Assembly (NCBI GenBank): GCA_945643635.1
Contig: CALZFC010000043.1
Span: 2,611,001-2,675,000, forward strand
DNA: 64,000 bases
Source of the DNA: Allodiplogaster sudhausi
Lineage: Eukaryota; Nematoda; Chromadorea; Rhabditida; Diplogasteridae
Direction: 5' to 3'
A program made the translations under genes and the position numbers. The notes under the pieces were generated by a model that had not been told where the DNA came from, ran no database searches, and worked only from the letters and a program-made list of their open reading frames with translations. Shown here piece by piece: positions 47,362 through 58,412 of this stretch. Numbering within the stretch: the stretch's first letter is position 1; each line of letters opens with the position of its first letter.

Positions 47362-47745
47362 CTTAGAAGAGTTAAGGAGTTTTTAGAGTTTTGGGGCTCA
47401 GTAAAGCTTTAGGTAAGGAGTTTTTAGAGTTTTGGGGCTCAGTAAAGCTTTAGGAGTTTTTAAAGTTCAGGGTGTCAGCTAAGCTTAGGGAGTTAAAGAA
47501 GAGTTAAGGAGTTTTTAGAGTTCAGGGTCTCAGCTAAGGTTAGGGAATTAAAAAAGAGTTAAGGAGTTTTTAGAGTTCAGGGTCTCAGTTAAGCTTAGGG
47601 AGTTAAAGAAGAATTTAGGAGTTTTTAGAGTTCAGGGTCTCAGCTAAGCTTAGGGAGTTAAAGAAGAGTTAAGGAGTTTGTAAAGTTTCAGGATTCAGCT
47701 AAGCTTAGGGAGTTAAAGAAGAGGTAAGGATTCACGAAGTTGCGT
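47362..47745 (+). repeat. 56-bp minisatellite (about 7 units)
   Basis: The longest 56-bp array, with irregular first units; duplicated at 50990-51374. Confidence 0.85.
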
Positions 47746-47949
47746 ACGAAGTTCTACTAAGTGAAGATGTATAAGAGAAAGACGGTTAATTATTGGAAAA
47801 CACAGAATTTTGCGGTCATTTTGAGCTATTAACTATGTATCTACGTCAAAAATGAGCAAAGTTACACGAGCACGGCCACTCTGGAATACACATGACATCA
47901 CGAATTGGCATACTTTTATTACCTTTTCTTTATTTCAGATTGCTCTAAG

Positions 47950-48089
47950 TGAACCTGGCCGCAAAATCTGCAGTTCTATGCGTTCGCAAAGAACCGCAAA
48001 AGATGCAGTTCCATGCGTTCGCAAGGAACCGCAAAAACCGCGGTTCCAAGCGTTCGCAAGGAACCACAAAAAATGAGCGGCCAGGCTCA
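47950..48089 (+). repeat. Foldback element 20
   Basis: Three diverged units; arms TGAACCTGGCCGC and GCGGCCAGGCTCA. Confidence 0.8.
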
Positions 48090-49000
48090 AAGGAGAGCCA
48101 ACCGAGAGACTGCGCCGCGAAGTTGCCGATTAAACCGAGTTCTGGGATGCCAGTAATCCAGCGCAACCTATACTTGACGGCTTTTCGATAAAAATAATTT
48201 TTCTGCACAACTCTCTTTCGCTGTATGGTACTGGATTGGCCGTGTACTTGTAAGTGTCTGTCAGAACGCTCAACGTGAATTATACACAACTCTCTGTAGC
48301 TTATTACAAAGCTCATACTTTGTACATTTCACTGGTATAGAGAGAGAGTCAACTTTCGGTCTCTTTGTATGTGTTTTAATGCAAACAAACGCGTAAATGC
48401 ACACATGTTGGCATTGTTCCAAAAACTTTAAATGACTTGTGAATGCGTTCAATGGACACGAAAAAATGCATATTTTTGCAGAGAGACAGAGGAATGCGAG
48501 AGGAAGACAGAGAAATAGAGAGAGAGTGGAAAAGTAAGTTGTAAGTGTATATATTTAATGTTTTTCATGTGTTTGGCTGCATGTGTGGTTGAGGCAGCGC
48601 GAATTGGCAAAGTGCTAATAATTATGAGGTGCAAAGAGGTGCGAAGAAATGAGCGAAATGAGGTGCAATGTGTGTTTTTTCTGCTTGCGCAGATTTTTTG
48701 CAATTTATTATGAATATTAACGTTAAGTATTGTGTACTTACAGAGTTGTAAACAGCATAATTGAGACTTTTGAGTTTAAAGAGCCAAAGGTCCTCGCACG
48801 AATTTGATCATACTGTAGACGGCAAGAGTTTTACAGAGAGCTTATTGGTTGCTGAGGGGAGGAGCTTATGTCTCTTTTTCTTAATTCTCTTTTTCTCGCC
48901 GTGCTCTCGCTTTTTTCTGCCTCTCACGCAAACCACGCCTCCCTCTCGCACACGCTAAAATGATCGCAGACACGTAAGAGCTTATGAGGAGTACAGGGAA

Positions 49001-50920
49001 TCAGAAGAACCGCTTTTCTCTGCAGCATCCGACACCATAGAGAGAGGCGGCTCTTTTAGGCTCTCTCTATTTTTAATTCTATTTTAAAGAGTTTTTGTGG
49101 TCAAGCCAAGAAGGCCATCTCAACTCGACGTCACTTCAAGCCAAGAAGGCCATCTCAGCTCGACGTCACGTCAAGCCAAGAAGGCCATCTCAGCTCGACG
49201 TCACGTCAAACTAAGAAGGCCATTCCATGTGTTCGCAAGGAACATCAAAAAATGAGCGGCCAGGCTCACAGGCTAACCAACCGTGAGGCGGTGCCTGGAA
49301 TTCGCCGATTAAACCGATTTATGGGATGCCCATGAACCGGCGCACACTATACTTGACGGTTTTTCGACCAAAATTTTTTTCTCAGCGGGGCCAATTTTTT
49401 TTGTTCTCAGACCTCGGATGAGGAAACTTCTTTTAAATGTCTAATCGTTCAGACTTACTTTTATACAACATTACATAGCTAAAAAAACCGCCTTTCTCTG
49501 TAGAAAAATGTAGGATAGAGAGAGACACAGCTTCCGAGCTCTCTCTAAATGTTTTACGCTAAATTAAAGACTTGTGATTACATATGGCTGGCTCAACTGC
49601 ACACAAAGAATAGAAGAGAATATCAGCTCGCAGTAATAGTTTAATATGCTTCCTTTATTTCAGATTGCTCTAAATGAGCCTGGCCGCAAAAACTGCAGTT
49701 CCAAACGGTCGCAAGGAACCGCAAAAGCTGCAGTTCCAAGCGTTCGCAAGAAACCGCCAAAGCAGCGGTTCCATGCGTTCGCAAGTAACGGCAAAAAATG
49801 AGCGGCCAGGCCCACAGGCGAACCAGCCGTGTGGCGGTGCCTTGAATTCGCCGAACGGAATGCAGAGCCAGGAAGACCCAAGAGTGAGGAACTACGTCAA
49901 ACTTGGGTAACTAAACCGGCGTTTGAAAGAAAGCGCTGGATGCCTATGAATTTGCGCAACCTACACTTGCCGAGTTTTCGAAGGGAGTTCATGATGCTGA
50001 GTGTGCGTACTTGGAATGCTGGCAAAGTGCCAAAAAATTATTATTTTAAGAGTTTTACTGCTTTAAAGGTTACATAAAATTACAAAAAAAATCAGAGAGT
50101 AAGAGTAGAGTGTGAGAGACATGATAGAATTGTCTCTCTCTCTTTCTCTCTCTCTATGTCGTCGCTCTCTCTCTTTCTTTCTAAGTGAACAGGCTACTTC
50201 AGGACTTGATCGTGTACTTGTAAGTGTCTGTGAGAACGCTCAACGTGAATTATATACATCTCTCTGTAGCTCATTACAAAGCTCTTACTTTGTACAATTC
50301 ACTGGTATAGAGAGAGAGTCAACTTTCGGTCTCTTTGTAAGTGTTTTAATGTGTTTTAATGGAAAGACACACATATGTTGACATCGTGCTAAAAACTTTA
50401 AATGGCTTGTGAATGCGTTCAATGGCCACGAAAAAATGCAGATTTTTGCAGAGAGACATAGGAATACGAGAGGAAGACAGAGAAATAGAGAGAGAGTGGA
50501 AAAGTAAGTTGTAAGTGTATGTATTTAATGTATTTCATTTGTTTGGCTGTATGTTTGCAAGAGGTGCGAAGTGGTCGACGGAGGTGCGAAGTGAGAGTCG
50601 ACGTCTGTTTTTCTCTGCCAACGCTATCTCGCCTTTTCGCGCCTGTGACTTTTTTTCTCTAACCTCTCAAAAACGCACCTATAACGGGCTGTTTTCGTCG
50701 AGGGGCGGAGCTAAGCGACTGTTTCGTTGTCTAACCTCCGTGTTTTGCGAGCAGCCTCGGTGATCTCGCGTGTCGCAGCCTCGGCGAACTTGTTTTTCTT
50801 TTCTCTGCTCGTCTGATCTCTCGACTCATACCGCACTCTCGTCGTTTCTGCAGCTCTCATGCCTGCTCTCCTCTATTTCTCCCATGCATTTTGGTCCTAG
50901 TGACACTTCTGCTTGTGAAC
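49001..50920 (+). repeat. Array segment between the two copies of duplication C
   Basis: A hairpin end, 35-bp array 49099-49236, GAGGAAACTTC block, foldback 49675-49814, CTTGGGTAACTAAACC block, pyrimidine block and CTAGTTAACTAAG block, in the standard order. Confidence 0.8.
49675..49814 (+). repeat. Foldback element 21
   Basis: Three units, as element 4. Confidence 0.8.
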
Positions 50921-50989
50921 TATCTAGAGGAACTAGTTAACTAAGTTACGCTATTTCCGGGACTACCGCTATCTTAGGGAGCTTAAGGA

Positions 50990-51374
50990 GCTTAGAAGAG
51001 TTAAGGAGTTTTTAGAGTTTTGGGGCTCAGTAAAGCTTTAGGTAAGGAGTTTTTAGAGTTTTGGGGCTCAGTAAAGCTTTAGGAGTTTTTAAAGTTCAGG
51101 GTGTCAGCTAAGCTTAGGGAGTTAAAGAAGAGTTAAGGAGTTTTTAGAGTTCAGGGTCTCAGCTAAGGTTAGGGAATTAAAAAAGAGTTAAGGAGTTTTT
51201 AGAGTTCAGGGTCTCAGTTAAGCTTAGGGAGTTAAAGAAGAATTTAGGAGTTTTTAGAGTTCAGGGTCTCAGCTAAGCTTAGGGAGTTAAAGAAGAGTTA
51301 AGGAGTTTGTAAAGTTTCAGGATTCAGCTAAGCTTAGGGAGTTAAAGAAGAGGTAAGGATTCACGAAGTTGCGT
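50990..51374 (+). repeat. 56-bp minisatellite (about 7 units)
   Basis: Duplicate of 47362-47745, unit for unit. Confidence 0.85.
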
Positions 51375-51578
51375 ACGAAGTTCTACTAAGTGAAGATGTA
51401 TAAGAGAAAGACGGTTAATTATTGGAAAACACAGAATTTTGCGGTCATTTTGAGCTATTAACTATGTATCTACGTCAAAAATGAGCAAAGTTACACGAGC
51501 ACGGCCACTCTGGAATACACATGACATCACGAATTGGCATACTTTTATTACCTTTTCTTTATTTCAGATTGCTCTAAG

Positions 51579-51718
51579 TGAACCTGGCCGCAAAATCTGC
51601 AGTTCTATGCGTTCGCAAAGAACCGCAAAAGATGCAGTTCCATGCGTTCGCAAGGAACCGCAAAAACCGCGGTTCCAAGCGTTCGCAAGGAACCACAAAA
51701 AATGAGCGGCCAGGCTCA
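51579..51718 (+). repeat. Foldback element 22
   Basis: Duplicate of element 20 in duplication C. Confidence 0.8.
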
Positions 51719-52630
51719 AAGGAGAGCCAACCGAGAGACTGCGCCGCGAAGTTGCCGATTAAACCGAGTTCTGGGATGCCAGTAATCCAGCGCAACCTAT
51801 ACTTGACGGCTTTTCGATAAAAATTAATTTTTCTGCACAACTCTCTTTCGCTGTATGGTACTGGATTGGCCGTGTACTTGTAAGTGTCTGTCAGAACGCT
51901 CAACGTGAATTATACACAACTCTCTGTAGCTTATTACAAAGCTCATACTTTGTACATTTCACTGGTATAGAGAGAGAGTCAACTTTCGGTCTCTTTGTAT
52001 GTGTTTTAATGCAAACAAACGCGTAAATGCACACATGTTGGCATTGTTCCAAAAACTTTAAATGACTTGTGAATGCGTTCAATGGACACGAAAAAATGCA
52101 TATTTTTGCAGAGAGACAGAGGAATGCGAGAGGAAGACAGAGAAATAGAGAGAGAGTGGAAAAGTAAGTTGTAAGTGTATATATTTAATGTTTTTCATGT
52201 GTTTGGCTGCATGTGTGGTTGAGGCAGCGCGAATTGGCAAAGTGCTAATAATTATGAGGTGCAAAGAGGTGCGAAGAAATGAGCGAAATGAGGTGCAATG
52301 TGTGTTTTTTCTGCTTGCGCAGATTTTTTGCAATTTATTATGAATATTAACGTTAAGTATTGTGTACTTACAGAGTTGTAAACAGCATAATTGAGACTTT
52401 TGAGTTTAAAGAGCCAAAGGTCCTCGCACGAATTTGATCATACTGTAGACGGCAAGAGTTTTACAGAGAGCTTATTGGTTGCTGAGGGGAGGAGCTTATG
52501 TCTCTTTTTCTTAATTCTCTTTTTCTCGCCGTGCTCTCGCTTTTTTCTGCCTCTCACGCAAACCACGCCTCCCTCTCGCACACGCTAAAATGATCGCAGA
52601 CACGTAAGAGCTTATGAGGAGTACAGGGAA

Positions 52631-53886
52631 CTAGTTAACTAAGTTACGCTATTTCTGGGACTACCGCTATTTTAGGGAGCTTAAGAGCTTAAAGAAGAGT
52701 TTAGGAGTTTTTAGAGTTTTGGGGCTCAGTTAAGCTTTAGGAATTTTTAGAGTTTTGGGGCTCAGCTAAGCTTAGGGAGTAAAAAGCTAATGAGCTTTTA
52801 GCTGGAGTGCAAGAACAGAAAGAAAGACATCAAACGTTTGAAGAAGAGTTCAGAGCACGCCAAAGAGCTTACGAATACAGCACATCAGAAAGCATGCGAA
52901 GTTTAAGAGTTTAAGTAAATCTATGCACTAATAAAGACTCCTAATTTTTCAGGTAATTCTAAGCTGCACATCGTCATTTTACAATAATAAAAAAACATTA
53001 AAAAAGCCCTATCCCGGCTCCACTGCACGTAGAGCCAAGAAGGCCATCTCAACTCGACGTCACGTCAAGCCAAGAAGGCCATCTCAGCTCGACGTTACGT
53101 CAAGCCAAGAAGGCCATCTCAGCTCGACGTCACGTCAAGATAAGAAGGCCATCTCAGCTCGACGTCACGTCAAGCTAAGAAGGCCATTCCATGTGTTCGC
53201 AAGGAACATTAAAAAATGAGCGGCCAGGCTCACAGGCTAACAAATCGTGAGGCGGTGTCTGGAATTCGCCGATTAAACCGATTTCTGGGATGCCCATGAA
53301 CCGGCGCACACTATACTTGACGGCTTTTCGAACAAAATTTTTTTCTCAGCGGGGCCAATTTTTTTTGTTCTCAGACCTCGGATGAGGAAACTTCTTTTAA
53401 ATGTCTAATCGTTCAGACTTACTTTTATACAACATTACATAGCTAAAAAAACCGCCTTTCTCTGTAGAAAAATGTAGGATAGAGAGAGACACAGCTTCCG
53501 AGCTCTCTCTAAATGTTTTACGCTAAATTAAAGACTTGTGATTACATATGGTTGGCTCAACTGCACACAAAGATTAGAAGAGAATATCAGCTCGGAGTGA
53601 TAGTTTTAATATGCTTCCTTTATTTCAGATTGCTCTAAATGAGCCTGGCCGCAAAAGCTGCAGTTCCAAGCGTTCGCAAGAAACCGCCAAAGCAGCGGTT
53701 CCATGCGTTCACAAGTAACGGCAAAAAATTAGCGGCCAGGCCCACAGGCGAACCAACCGTGCGGCGGTGCCTTGAATTCGCCGAACGGAATGCAGAGCCA
53801 GGAAGACCCAAGAGTGAGGAGCTACCTCAAACTTGGGTAACTAAACCGGCGTTTGAAAGAAAGCGCTGGATGCCTATGAATTTGCG
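52631..53886 (+). repeat. Last array segment and array edge
   Basis: A short 56-bp array, the right half of a 1.95-kb-type unit, a 35-bp array (53035-53191) with the same variants as 22996-23162, the GAGGAAACTTC block and a two-unit foldback. At the position equivalent to the transposon insertion in 23338 it has the uninterrupted TTGTTCTCAGACC, so it is an empty site. The array ends at TTTGCG (53886). Confidence 0.85.
53640..53744 (+). repeat. Foldback element 23 (two units)
   Basis: Last foldback before the array edge; shares the GCGTTCACAAG variant with element 13. Confidence 0.8.
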
Positions 53887-54229
53887 TTGAATAATAATTT
53901 ATTCGTCAGATGTTTGTTGACCTTTTGAATTCATAAGATTTATTATTGATGTATGATTTTTGACGTTCCACAAGAAACGATACAACATAATTGTATATAC
54001 AGTGTTATTACTGGGGCGGGGTCATTAGTTTATAGTAAGTAACTTTGGGCCGATCTACTTTTCTTCGTGACCATTTTCGAAGGAACTGTAGAGTGAGATG
54101 TATTTACATTTCATGAGCCACAAGACCTTATCTGATAAGGAGGAGAACAGCGGGCGAGGCCAGGCAGAAGCTTGATAGAGAACGAGTGAATGACAGCAGG
54201 GAGATCGAGAAAGAACGAGAGAGAGAGAA

Positions 54230-54272
<43 letters not shown>

Positions 54273-54439
54273 TCTAACTGCACTTAACTGAGTATTCCAT
54301 TGCAGTGCAATGCTCACGTTACTTATTGCTCTATGCGCAGGCATTCTTCATCACTTTCGAATGTTTATCAGACTATTTCATACTTTCAAAGATGACTTGA
54401 AGGGGTAGCTTCGCAAGTAAGTCAACGGAAGAGTGGTTG
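53887..54439. other. Unique spacer between array and first gene
   Basis: No module of the array is present. It holds a (GA)n tract at about 54211-54268. The stretch just before 54440 would contain the 5' untranslated region and promoter of the following gene; I see no clear TATA element. Confidence 0.6.
54211..54268 (+). repeat. (GA)n microsatellite
   Basis: A purine run with a pure (GA) core of about 35 bases. Confidence 0.9.
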
Positions 54440-56584
54440 ATGTGGCTGTGGTTGTTCTGCCTGGTGACCGTCTCTGCCTCCCTGGTCGTCACGGACACGG
54501 TCGCCTGCCCCAACGACCACTACTACGACCTCTCCAACCACTCCGTTCTCGCGCCTGTCAAGTTGCATTTCAGTGTTGTGGATGGTGGAAGCTGCGAGCT
54601 TAGCGTTAGTTCCAACGATCTACATAATCTCTGGTCCAGTTATGCAAAAGAACTGGCCAATATTGCCAGTGGACGCTCCCGAATGGTCGCCTTCTCGTGC
54701 TTTTCATTTCATCGCAGACGCCTTCCTCATCCTTTTCTGTCGTCGCCGCTAACGGGAGGAAAATAAGGTAGCGCACTGATGTTTTGAACTGTTTCCAAAT
54801 GATTTTCAGCCTGGAGGTTCTGTAGTTCTGTTCAGAGCCGGTACCGGTCCGGTCCGGCCCAACTTCCCAGGACCACGGACCGGGCCTAACCCAAATAGTT
54901 GGGCAATTACCGGCTCTGGTCCTGTTAATATAGGCTTCTTCAGAGCACATCACTGTTAAGATGAGACTGTGGTTGAGTCATAACAGTATCCTTCCTAACT
55001 GATAAAGATGGAGCGGTGTGCAAGAGCTGGAGATCGTACTGCCCGCGAGGGTGGCCACTCTGCGCATTGCCAGTGCCGAGAGAGCCATCAGCTTCGCCAT
55101 CACTTATCATCTGGAGAGCGGTATCAATGCCAGTCGTTATAGCCGTTTCACTTTGCACCTTGGAAAAATTCTGTTAGTAACACTAATGTCGCTGTTGCAG
55201 TTGACACGTCGTCCTCGCAACGTTTCCCCCTCACCACTGTCGACAGTAATCTCCTGAAGTTTGGCAAGGTTTTTAATATGAAAATATATTTATAGGAAAT
55301 AATATTGTGATATAGCGAAGAAAAAAATCACAATCATAATCATCCTCATTTTAAAACAAAAATTAAAGCATCAGAAAAATGCAGGAGAACTCTGTGAGAT
55401 AGTTTGACATCTCACTTTCAGTCAATGTTTCCGTACAACGTTGTGACATCGGAAGGTCGAGTGCGGGCGTCGATTAGTCGGGTGGGAATGGACCCGACCA
55501 AGCCTCCCTCTCCAGATCTACTCCACTTGACGGCCGTTCTTCTCTTCGATGGCCCTTCCCATCTGGGCAACTTCATCTGCACGCTAGTCAACTTCAATCT
55601 TCATTCTCTTACTTTCCTTATTATTTGAAATCACAATAAATTTAGAATCTTTACGAATTGTTTTGACGCTATTTGTTTATTAAAAATACTAATTTCTAGG
55701 GCCTATGACGCAGTGGTGAATAACTTTGTCTGTGTCTCGAGAAGTTCGTCGATTACTATTTATGACGCCAGTAATCGTCTAAGATCGAAGGAGATCAAAG
55801 CAATTGAGGAGCTTATGATACTCTTCACTCTCAACTCAAGTAATCCATTTCAAAACTATTTAGTTAAAGGGTAATGTAAGAACATTCTCACTTGCTCGCC
55901 AGCTTCGAAATAGATCGCCTCGATAAGTCAGTTCAATTTACAGACTTCGACACGCTTGAATCGTTCTCACTTTGGCAGCCGCTAGATCTCAGTTAGTAAC
56001 AAATAAATTTACTCTCTCTATTTCTCTCTCTCTCTCTCTCTCTCTCTCCTCTCTTACACACTCTCATTGTTACATTCGGCTTGCATAATACAACGTTTAT
56101 AATTGAAATAGCTTTGACGCTACGTTAGTCGGGTAGCTTGTTGAAATGAGCGATGTTTCAGCGAGGGCGTCAATGTCGGAGAGGACACTTCGCCTTGAGT
56201 CGATCGGCGAGAGATGCGCTGCCCATGCAGTGCCCCTCGACTCCTTCTCTCCACTCGTCTTGGACTCCTTCGAAGTCCTCCCCATGAAGCCGCTCAATGT
56301 TTGTTCTAGACACTTTCTCATCAAATATATACATTTCTAACAATAGAACCAGAAAACCTTTATAAAGGAATGCGGAATCGTCCACGTCTACATGGATGGA
56401 GTACCGAGCGAGATCGCAGAAGGCAAATACAGGCTCTTCAATTTCCCGTAAGATGAGATGAACTGAGAGAAATTGATAAATTGGGAACGAATGAGAGAAA
56501 AATGGAGAGAGCGAAAGATAGAGAGATAGGAGAGAGAGAGAGACAGAGAGAGAGAGAAAGAGACAGAGAGAGCGAAAGATAGAG

Positions 56585-56624
<40 letters not shown>

Positions 56625-57673
56625 CAGAGGGAGAGAAAGAGACAGAGAGAGAGAGAATACTATTCCAAGCACAGAACTATTTCCTGCAGATGCGAAAGCG
56701 CCTCCCACTGGCGGCGGATTCGTCTTCCGCCCAGAAGAATCGTGACCTTCGTCCTTCCACCCCACATGCAGATGATTATTCACCTTACCAAAAATCTAAG
56801 TATGGCAGAAAGTTTAATTTCCACTCTTTTATTTTCATTAATACTATTCAATTTATTCATGGTTTTACAATTCAAATGATTTGTTTTATTTAAAAAAGGT
56901 GACAATATCTAACTGTACATATTGTCACCATATCGTTTATTGAATCTACTTGGAGATGTGTTATCGAGGCCACTGACACCGCCTTTCTCGGGTGTGTTCT
57001 TCTCCGATCGCTATCCCCTCACAACTTCCGTCGACGACTCTCTTGCTGCTCTCCTTGACATTGCAGATCAAGGTCGTCTGTCCTCTGTCACTTCATTGTC
57101 ATAAAGAAGAAGGGAATCTCCTTCAGATGGCACCGCCCGCTGGGTCAACTTCACTTCTCACCTCGCGTCCTTCGATGCGGACGTGGAAAACACCTCTCGC
57201 TTCATCGTCTCCTACTCGGAAGGCCCAAATGACTTGTTCGTCGGAAAGGCGACTTGGCCACGAAAAAAATTCTCTCACGTCCTCAGTTTTCCATTCATCG
57301 CTCTTTCTTTCTCTGTCTTTCCCAATTTCTCCCATTCTCCCTCCCGATTCCCTTCTCTCCTCTGCAGCTATCAAAGCGGAGCTCTGGATGTGAGTGTCCG
57401 TCCTCGCTTTACATGTCGCGTCTCTTTCGTCTACCGTGCGGGCAAGAGAGGCCGAAGAGGTGTTCTACTCCGATATGCTGTCTCACGTCAGTTTGTACTT
57501 TAGTTTTTTTTTGGTTTTTTTTTTCTATGAATTTTCCCTTTCTCTCTGTCTCTCTTTGTCTTTCTCTATCTCGCTCTCTCAAGAAAAAATATTTAGTCTC
57601 ATCGAGCCATTACCTCCTCATCTCCATCCTCATTCAGCTTCTCTTCATTGTACTTTATAATGTCGCAGTCTAG
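54440..57673 (+). CDS. Predicted secreted/type I membrane protein, 14 exons, unrecognised
   Basis: I assembled exons 54440-54604, 54718-54767, 55008-55120, 55201-55268, 55422-55582, 55700-55839, 55944-55991, 56162-56298, 56347-56447, 56690-56799, 56956-57072, 57127-57235, 57368-57486 and 57597-57673. Phases agree across every joint, giving 1515 nt (504 residues). The start ATG is followed by MWLWLFCLVTVSASLVV, a good signal peptide. The last exon encodes YLLISILIQLLFIVLYNVAV and a stop, a C-terminal membrane helix, so most of the protein should lie in the ER lumen or outside the cell. NFT and NTS sites near residues 400-425 could be glycosylated. The middle is rich in alternating hydrophobic strands, suggesting beta structure. 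The least certain joints are the exon 5 donor (a GC donor keeps phase), the start of exon 11 and the ends of exons 12 and 13. An upstream exon cannot be excluded. I do not recognise the family. Confidence 0.6.
55992..56161 (+). repeat. Intron 7 with (TC)n microsatellite
   Basis: TC run at about 56009-56054 within the 170-bp intron between proposed exons 7 and 8. Confidence 0.7.
56448..56689 (+). repeat. Intron 9 with long (GA)n tract
   Basis: Donor CCC|GTAAGA and acceptor CTGCAG frame an intron that is almost all GA-rich repeat, including a tandem of the segment AGCGAAAGATAGAGAGATAG (about 56508 and 56571). Confidence 0.75.
56898..56929. repeat. Perfect 11-bp inverted repeat in intron 10
   Basis: GGTGACAATAT (56898-56908) and ATATTGTCACC (56919-56929) pair perfectly around a 10-base loop, 26 bases before the proposed 3' splice site of intron 10. 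Confidence 0.85.
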
Positions 57674-58412
57674 GTGACATACAAATGTGTCATTTTGTCT
57701 TGCATAATATATTTCATGCTGTATTCTGTATCTTTATCAACATTCGTGGTTTTACGGCTCAGGTGTTACTGTTAGGTCCGCCCCTTTCAAACTCCGATAT
57801 TTAAAGTTCTCCGACCCCCTACTATTAGAGAAAAAGTGAATATTGAGGAGTCTATACACGATACATTCGTGGATCTCAAACAAAAAAAAACGCCTCATCG
57901 AATAAATTATGAAGAGGATCAAATTAGCAGCAATACAAGGCACATCAAGACTGGGCCTTAATTAAACATAACAACATAGAGAGCAAACAAGTATAGTTTA
58001 TTAACTAGTATGAGTCATACCAATAAAATAACATAGGGGAAGCATTGTCGCAGATAAATTGACATAACTAAACAAAAGTAATCTAGGATGTCTTCACTGC
58101 AAGTTCAAGAAAAATCGGTTACAGAAAAGGAGCAAAAGAAAAGAACTAGACACGCAAATTATGCGGTAGAGAAAAGAAAGAATAGAGGATCAGTACTATA
58201 AGGAATCACCGGAAGCAGTGTGTGAAATCGAGAGTAAGAGAACGATGGAAGGAGAATAAAAGGCAAATAAATGCAAACCATATGGACAACAGCAGATTTT
58301 CGAAATAATGTCAACGAGAAGTAATTCTTTTTGAATCAAATCCATTACAGAACTGTAAGTTGCATTGGATTAGAAGAGCTGGGAATATAACTGAGTTGGT
58401 TGAATGAACCTT
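57674..58412. other. Spacer between convergent genes
   Basis: AT-rich, with no convincing coding region. AATAAA motifs occur on the + strand (about 57900) and on the - strand (about 57995) and could serve as polyadenylation signals for the two converging genes. A 63-codon frame on the - strand at 57752-57943 has no support. Confidence 0.6.

Larger units (their letters stand above)
47292..49000 (+). repeat. Segmental duplication C, copy 1 (1.7 kb)
   Basis: Contains a 56-bp array of about seven units (47362-47745), a foldback (47950-48089), a GTAAGTG block and about 280 bp (48720-49000) seen nowhere else except its duplicate. It matches 50921-52630 almost base for base; one inserted T (AAAATAATT versus AAAATTAATT near 48192/51822) is the only indel I could find. 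Confidence 0.9.
50921..52630 (+). repeat. Segmental duplication C, copy 2
   Basis: Partner of 47292-49000. The right ends of the two copies (GTACAGGGAA) join different modules: TCAGAAGAACC in copy 1 and CTAGTTAACTAAG here. Confidence 0.9.
1..53886. repeat. Composite nested tandem-repeat array
   Basis: The whole interval is built from about eight module types that recur in the same order. Copies of a module are nearly identical over hundreds of bases, including untranslated-looking parts, poly-T runs and microsatellites. The array begins before the window and ends abruptly at 53886, where a module copy running in register with 25501-25612 is cut at TTTGCG and unrelated sequence follows. Many short open frames exist, but each repeats exactly with its module, so I treat them as by-products. 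Function is unknown. A heterochromatic or subtelomeric block, or an expanded satellite, would fit; an assembly with collapsed or misjoined repeats is also possible. Confidence 0.95.

Noticed and set aside
1..53886. CRISPR array
   Set aside because: The short repeats are directly adjacent without unique spacers of constant length, and the sequence is eukaryotic.
54606..54953. 115-codon frame on the - strand
   Set aside because: Antisense to the first exons of the + strand gene and without recognisable features.
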